Below are positions 59,899-64,000 of a stretch of 64,000 nt of DNA, piece by piece. The stretch comes from Chitinophagales bacterium (GTDB taxonomy: Bacteria > Bacteroidota > Bacteroidia > Chitinophagales > Chitinophagaceae), in the NCBI GenBank assembly GCA_017303415.1, contig JAFLBJ010000001.1:2356001-2420000 (forward strand), given 5' to 3'. Within the stretch, counting starts at the first letter, position 1; each line of letters opens with the position of its first letter. The notes under the pieces are model-generated. The model ran no database searches. It saw nothing but the letters and a program-made list of their open reading frames with translations, and was not told the origin of the DNA. The translations under genes were made by a program, and so were the position numbers.

Positions 59899-60507
59899 AT
59901 GAGTTTCTGGTACATACTTATTCCACTTTTATCGGCATTTATTGGCTGGTTCACCAACTGGATCGCCATAAAAATGCTGTTTCACCCCCGGGAACCCCGA
60001 AAAATCCTGTTTTTTACCATTCAGGGTGTGTTTCCAAAAAGACAGGCTGCCTTTGCCCAAAAATTGGGGAAACTGGTAAGCGATGAGCTTTTATCTTTTT
60101 CCGACATCAAAGACAAGATCAGCAACCCGGAAAACCTGGAGAAAGTGATGCCGGTGATCGATAACCATATTGACCATTTTCTGCGCGTCCGGCTAAGTGA
60201 TCAAATGCCGGTGATCAGCATGTTTATCGGGGATAAAACGATCAATTCCTTAAAAACCCTGTTCATGACCGAGCTTCGGGAGCTTTTTCCGGTCATAATG
60301 CAGAAATATGCCGATAATCTCCAGGGGGAGATCGATCTGGAAAAGATCGTTACCGAAAAGGTGGCTGGATTTTCCTCGGATAAACTGGAGTCCATCCTCA
60401 ACCAGATCATGAAAAAAGAGCTGGGTTTTGTGGAAATTCTGGGTGGGGTGATCGGGTTCCTGATCGGTGTGCTTCAGGTGATTATCACTCTGCTAACGGC
60501 TGGTTAA
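59899..60507 (+). CDS. DUF445-family membrane protein
   Basis: Protein of 202 residues. The N-terminus FWYILIPLLSAFIGWFTNWIAIKMLFHP (about 3-30) is the DUF445 hallmark, a membrane segment with GWxTNxxAIxMLF. A charged helical middle (about 45-165) and a hydrophobic C-terminal hairpin ending VIGFLIGVLQVIITLL follow. Both ends are probably membrane-inserted, with the middle in the cytoplasm or periplasm. Function unknown; no operon partner. The gap 60508-60649 to the next gene shows no clear signal. Confidence 0.85.
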   Translation: MSFWYILIPLLSAFIGWFTNWIAIKMLFHPREPRKILFFTIQGVFPKRQAAFAQKLGKLVSDELLSFSDIKDKISNPENLEKVMPVIDNHIDHFLRVRLSDQMPVISMFIGDKTINSLKTLFMTELRELFPVIMQKYADNLQGEIDLEKIVTEKVAGFSSDKLESILNQIMKKELGFVEILGGVIGFLIGVLQVIITLLTAG

Positions 60508-60649
60508 CAGGATGAACGGTAAAAGTTCTCTTCCGGAAAGGCATCTAATTCCCTGTTCACTTTTATCAAACCAAATTTCATTTCGATTGTCATAGGCTTT
60601 TTGCTGTGCCAATCAATTACTTATAGAGAGAAAACCTACAAAAAAAGTC

Positions 60650-63286
60650 ATGAGAAAATTTGTCACACTCGTATTAAGCCTTTTCCTGATCCAAACCCTT
60701 GTCCAGGCCCAGATTCCCGGAGCAGCCAATGGTAACCGTGGTGGCCAGCAAATGAATGGCCGTTTTTACGGGAAGGTCATGGATTCTTTACTCAACAAAG
60801 GGATTGATGGAGCTTCGGTCCAACTGATCCAGAATAAAATGGATACGGTAACCAAAAAAAGAAGGGATTTCGTGATCGCAGGTATGCTTACCGGATCCAA
60901 TGGCGATTTCAGCCTGGAAAATGTCCCCCTCTTTGGTCAGTACAAATTACAGGTTACGGCAATCGGCTATAAGGTCATGGAGCAGACCGTCAAATTTGAT
61001 ATAAAGATGCCCGACCGGAACGCGATGAGCAGTGGGGATATGAGTGCCATGCTCAATATGGCGGATAAGGATCTGGGAAATATCAAACTTACGATCGATG
61101 CCCAGGTTTTGGCCAACGTTACCATTTCTGCCGATAAACCTCTCATGTCACTGGGAATTGACCGGAAAGTGTTCAATGTGGAAAAGAGTATTACCTCCGC
61201 AGGCGGAACGGCTGTGGATGTGATGCGGAATATTCCTTCTCTTTCAGTTGACCTCGATGGAAATGTGACCCTGCGTAATGCAGCGCCTACCGTATTTGTG
61301 GATGGCAGGCCTACTACCATGCAATTGGACCAGATACCTGCCGATGCCATTGAATCAGTAGAACTGATCACTAACCCTTCCGCTAAATTCGACGCTTCGG
61401 GTGGTACCTCTGGTATCCTGAATGTGGTGTTGAAAAAGAATAAAAAAGTGGGTTATAATGGTAGTGTCCGGGTTAATATGGACAGCCGGGGAATGCCTGG
61501 TGCCGGTGCGGACATCAACGTGCGTCAGAATAAAGTGAATTTCTCGAGCAGCATCAACTACTTTAATAGAAAATCCATCAGCAATGGTTTCACCGAGCGG
61601 AATACCTTTGTAGGAAACCCTCCTAGTTTACTGGAGCAGGTGGACAAGAATTTTAACCGTGGGCGTATGGCTTTTGCCCGTGCCGGATTTGATTATTTCA
61701 TCGACAACCGAAATACACTTTCTTTAAGCGGAAGCATGGGTGGTGGTAAATTCAATTCAAGAAACTACAGCGACCTGTACACCACTTTTAACAGTACCCC
61801 TATTTCCGAACTTTTTGGTCAGCGTAACTCTTTTTCAGCCAGCGATTTTCGGTTCAAAGGGTTGCAAGGCGGATTCAAACACAATTTCCCTAAGCCCGGT
61901 CGTGAGTGGACGGCCGATGTTACTTTCAACCGCAGGGATAATATGAATGACAACGATATCTTCACCGATTATTCAGCATCCAAAGGAGCGCCTGTAGATA
62001 GTTCTTATATACAACGTCAGGTAAGTGAAGGCTTTGGTAGTAACCTGGTGATTCAGACCGATTTTGTAAACCCGATTTCAGATAACTCCAAGCTTGAAAT
62101 GGGTTTACGGATGGCCTATAATGATAACAACTCGGTAAACAATATCTATCAATTCGATCAAGGTTCTGGCAATTATATCCTGTCCAGCCTGTTGTCGAGT
62201 GATTTCAATAGCCGCTCTACCGTTTATGCGGCCTATGCCACTTTTACCAATAAGATCAAAGATTTTGGATACCAATTAGGGTTGCGGGCAGAAAGTTCCA
62301 CCTTTGATGGGAATATACCGAGCAAAGGAACCCCGTTTGAAATTGATTTTCCTCTGAGCTTTTTCCCCAGTGTATTCCTGAGTCAGAAGATGAAGAATGA
62401 TCAGGAATTGCAACTCAACTATTCTCGCCGGATCAATCGTCCAGGCTTCTGGCAATTGTTCCCCTTTATTGATTATTCCGATACCCTGAACCTGAGCCGT
62501 GGTAACCCCGGATTGGAACCAGAGTTCACCAACTCGATCGAATTGTCTTATCAGAAACTATTTAAGAACCGGGATAATTTTCTGGCCTCTGTCTATTTCA
62601 AAAATACCAATGGGCTGATCACGCGTAATCAGATCCTGGAGACCAACCCCTCTTCCGGAAAGGAACAATTGGTTAACACCTATATCAATGCAAACTCCAG
62701 TTATATCACCGGTTTGGAAATGACCATGAAGAATAAATTGGCCAAGTGGTGGGAACTGACCAGTAACCTGAATCTCTTTACTTCAAAGATCGATATTGAT
62801 GATCCTACCATTCCCGACCAGGAGCAATTCTTTAGCTGGTTTGGAAAGATCAATAACACGTTTAAGTTGGCGAAAAACCTGAACCTGCAATTATCAGGTG
62901 AATACCAATCCAAAACCATTCTGCCTCCCGGAGGTGGCGGAGGCCGTTTTGGTGGTGGTGGAATGTTTGGCCAAAGTGCTTCCACTGCACAGGGCTTTAT
63001 CCGCTCCAATTATTTTGTGGATGCCGGTCTGCGTTTCGATTTCCTCAAGAACAATATGGCTTCGATTTCCCTCAATGTAAATGACATTTTCCGCAGCCGT
63101 CGTTCCTGGGTGTATTCGGAGTCGGCTTATTTCACACAAGATGTGTTTCGCCGTCGCGATCCGCAGGTTTTCCGTCTGAATTTCAACTGGCGTTTTGGCA
63201 AGTTTGATCCCAATTTGTTCAAGCGTAAAAACCTCCGTGGCGAACGGGAGGGCATGCAGAACATGAGTGAAGGGATCGGTATGTAA
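60650..63286 (+). CDS. TonB-dependent-receptor-like outer-membrane beta-barrel protein
   Basis: Protein of 878 residues; the signal peptide ends LVQA-QIPG (about 20). Residues about 38-150 are a carboxypeptidase-regulatory-like domain (FYGKVMDSLLNKGIDGASVQL). A plug-like domain follows (VFNVEKSITSAGGTAVDVMRNIPSLSVDLDG, then FVDGRPTTMQL and IESVELITNPSAKFDASG, about 170-255). The rest is a C-terminal barrel of the OMP_b-brl_3 type, ending FRLNFNWRFG. A glycine-rich loop PPGGGGGRFGGGGMFGQ stands near 763-779. No SusD partner is encoded beside it, so it is not a typical Sus-type glycan importer. Uptake substrate unknown. Confidence 0.9.
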   Translation: MRKFVTLVLSLFLIQTLVQAQIPGAANGNRGGQQMNGRFYGKVMDSLLNKGIDGASVQLIQNKMDTVTKKRRDFVIAGMLTGSNGDFSLENVPLFGQYKLQVTAIGYKVMEQTVKFDIKMPDRNAMSSGDMSAMLNMADKDLGNIKLTIDAQVLANVTISADKPLMSLGIDRKVFNVEKSITSAGGTAVDVMRNIPSLSVDLDGNVTLRNAAPTVFVDGRPTTMQLDQIPADAIESVELITNPSAKFDASGGTSGILNVVLKKNKKVGYNGSVRVNMDSRGMPGAGADINVRQNKVNFSSSINYFNRKSISNGFTERNTFVGNPPSLLEQVDKNFNRGRMAFARAGFDYFIDNRNTLSLSGSMGGGKFNSRNYSDLYTTFNSTPISELFGQRNSFSASDFRFKGLQGGFKHNFPKPGREWTADVTFNRRDNMNDNDIFTDYSASKGAPVDSSYIQRQVSEGFGSNLVIQTDFVNPISDNSKLEMGLRMAYNDNNSVNNIYQFDQGSGNYILSSLLSSDFNSRSTVYAAYATFTNKIKDFGYQLGLRAESSTFDGNIPSKGTPFEIDFPLSFFPSVFLSQKMKNDQELQLNYSRRINRPGFWQLFPFIDYSDTLNLSRGNPGLEPEFTNSIELSYQKLFKNRDNFLASVYFKNTNGLITRNQILETNPSSGKEQLVNTYINANSSYITGLEMTMKNKLAKWWELTSNLNLFTSKIDIDDPTIPDQEQFFSWFGKINNTFKLAKNLNLQLSGEYQSKTILPPGGGGGRFGGGGMFGQSASTAQGFIRSNYFVDAGLRFDFLKNNMASISLNVNDIFRSRRSWVYSESAYFTQDVFRRRDPQVFRLNFNWRFGKFDPNLFKRKNLRGEREGMQNMSEGIGM

Positions 63287-63316
63287 TCCGGCTTTATTAT
63301 CAACACCGATAGGAAT

Positions 63317-63346
63317 ACCCATGGCTTAGGTCATGGGTTTCTTTTT
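63317..63346 (+). terminator. Intrinsic terminator of the beta-barrel receptor gene
   Basis: Arms ACCCATG (63317-63323) and CATGGGT (63332-63338) with an 8-base loop, followed by TTCTTTTT. It begins 31 bases after the stop. Confidence 0.75.
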
Positions 63347-63362
63347 GGTATCTTTGGCGCTC

Positions 63363-64000
63363 ATGGATCTTCAATTTGCCATTGTTGGTTGCGGGAATAT
63401 TGCCCCGCGTCATGCGGCCCAGATCGTCCGTCACGGAAAGCTGGTGGCGGTTTGTGATATTTTACCTGAACGGGCAAAAGCATTGGCCCAGACCTATTCC
63501 TGTCGGGATTATACCTCCTTTGATGAGATGCTGGAAAAGGAACCAACTGTCAATGTGGTTGTAGTAGCCACCCCGAATGGATTACATGCAGAACATACGA
63601 TAAAATCGCTTCAGCAGGGCCGGCATGTGCTTTGTGAAAAACCGATGTGTCTTTGCTCCCCTGCTGGATGGAGCATGCGGGATACGGCTCATTTTTTCCG
63701 TAAGCAACTCTTTGTGGTCAAGCAAAACCGGTTTAACCCCCCTGTTCAGGCCGTAAAAAAATGGCTGGATGAAGGCAAACTTGGAAAGATCGTTGCCATT
63801 CAGATTAATGGTTTTTGGAACCGCCCCGCCTCTTATTATCAACACAGTTGGAAAGGGAGTCTTGATATGGATGGTGGTATCCTGTTTACCCAATTCAGTC
63901 ATTTTATAGATCTGCTCACGTGGTATTTTGGAGAAATTAAAGAAGTACATAGCCTCCGGAAAAACCTGTTGTTGGAGGGTCTCATCGAGACCGAAGACAA
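63363..64000 (+). CDS. Gfo/Idh/MocA family oxidoreductase, N-terminal part (cut by window end)
   Basis: The first 212 codons of an NAD(P)-dependent sugar oxidoreductase, starting at ATG 63363. The Rossmann motif is FAIVGCGNIAPRHAAQI (5-21). VVVVATPNGLHAEHTIKSLQQGRHVLCEKPM (about 62-92) contains the family EKP with its Lys. The second domain begins normally with GKLGKIVAIQINGFWNRP and a DGGILFTQFSHFIDLLTW segment carrying the expected His. It has no signal peptide, unlike the paralog at 12690. It resembles WbpB-type UDP-sugar 3-dehydrogenases of surface polysaccharide synthesis; that is a resemblance, not proof. Confidence 0.9.
   Translation, partial: MDLQFAIVGCGNIAPRHAAQIVRHGKLVAVCDILPERAKALAQTYSCRDYTSFDEMLEKEPTVNVVVVATPNGLHAEHTIKSLQQGRHVLCEKPMCLCSPAGWSMRDTAHFFRKQLFVVKQNRFNPPVQAVKKWLDEGKLGKIVAIQINGFWNRPASYYQHSWKGSLDMDGGILFTQFSHFIDLLTWYFGEIKEVHSLRKNLLLEGLIETED

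Overview
The window looks like a chromosomal segment of a Bacteroidota bacterium, most likely of the Chitinophagales (Chitinophagaceae-like). The grounds are a T9SS type B (CHU_C) sorting domain, DUF4270 and GSCFA proteins, an EF-G2-type elongation factor paralog, a glycine-rich RRM protein, many 'AQ'-ending signal peptides, and -7 promoter boxes of the Bacteroidota form TAnnTTTG. I see no insertion sequence, phage, plasmid or CRISPR locus. The region is core and accessory chromosome with mixed gene orientations. Both ends cut genes: lepB on the left and a Gfo/Idh/MocA oxidoreductase on the right.

Layout. 1-6.0 kb (minus): signal peptidase I, a sigma-54 response regulator without a DNA-binding domain, PdhB, a thiolase and a T9SS-secreted surface protein. 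6.3-14.1 kb: RRM protein, an exported Ppx/GppA-like protein, a type I pullulanase, and a GMC oxidoreductase / gluconate-dehydrogenase-subunit-3 / Gfo-Idh-MocA cluster with Tat signals. 14.1-21.9 kb (minus): LRR protein, an unknown exported protein and two large PAS histidine kinases; one kinase is split by an in-frame TAA. 22.1-28.0 kb (minus): the EF-G2-like factor, a coiled-coil protein, a three-gene surface-protein operon and a charge-split exported protein. 28.1-38.9 kb: dnaG, M48 lipoprotein, plsY, prmA, pnp, rpsO, miaE, galM, GSCFA protein. 38.9-46.2 kb: HMG-CoA lyase, rlmB, NUDIX, metK, DUF4270 lipoprotein, a half-size glycogen-synthase-like protein, panC, panD. 46.2-53.2 kb (plus): flippase-like membrane protein, rfaE2, ppk1, ppx, panB, ALDH7-type dehydrogenase. 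53.3-64 kb: OmpA-type porin, large subtilase, DinB protein, C-terminal processing protease, tRNA-His, DUF445 protein, an outer-membrane beta-barrel receptor and the partial oxidoreductase.

Functional links. panB, panC and panD together give pantothenate and hence CoA. ppk1 and ppx overlap and make and break polyphosphate. rpsO and pnp sit together as in many bacteria, but a terminator lies between them.

The most unusual feature is a set of short intergenic repeats. Units of exactly 7 bp (GTGAGAC and variants) form head-to-head palindromic arrays at two of the five convergent gene junctions, and single-orientation arrays elsewhere. The arrays encode the last residues and the stop codons of three neighbouring genes. 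A second array with a different 7-bp unit has the same palindromic layout. A looser GGATT-based family occurs at two further sites. I know of no described element matching them.
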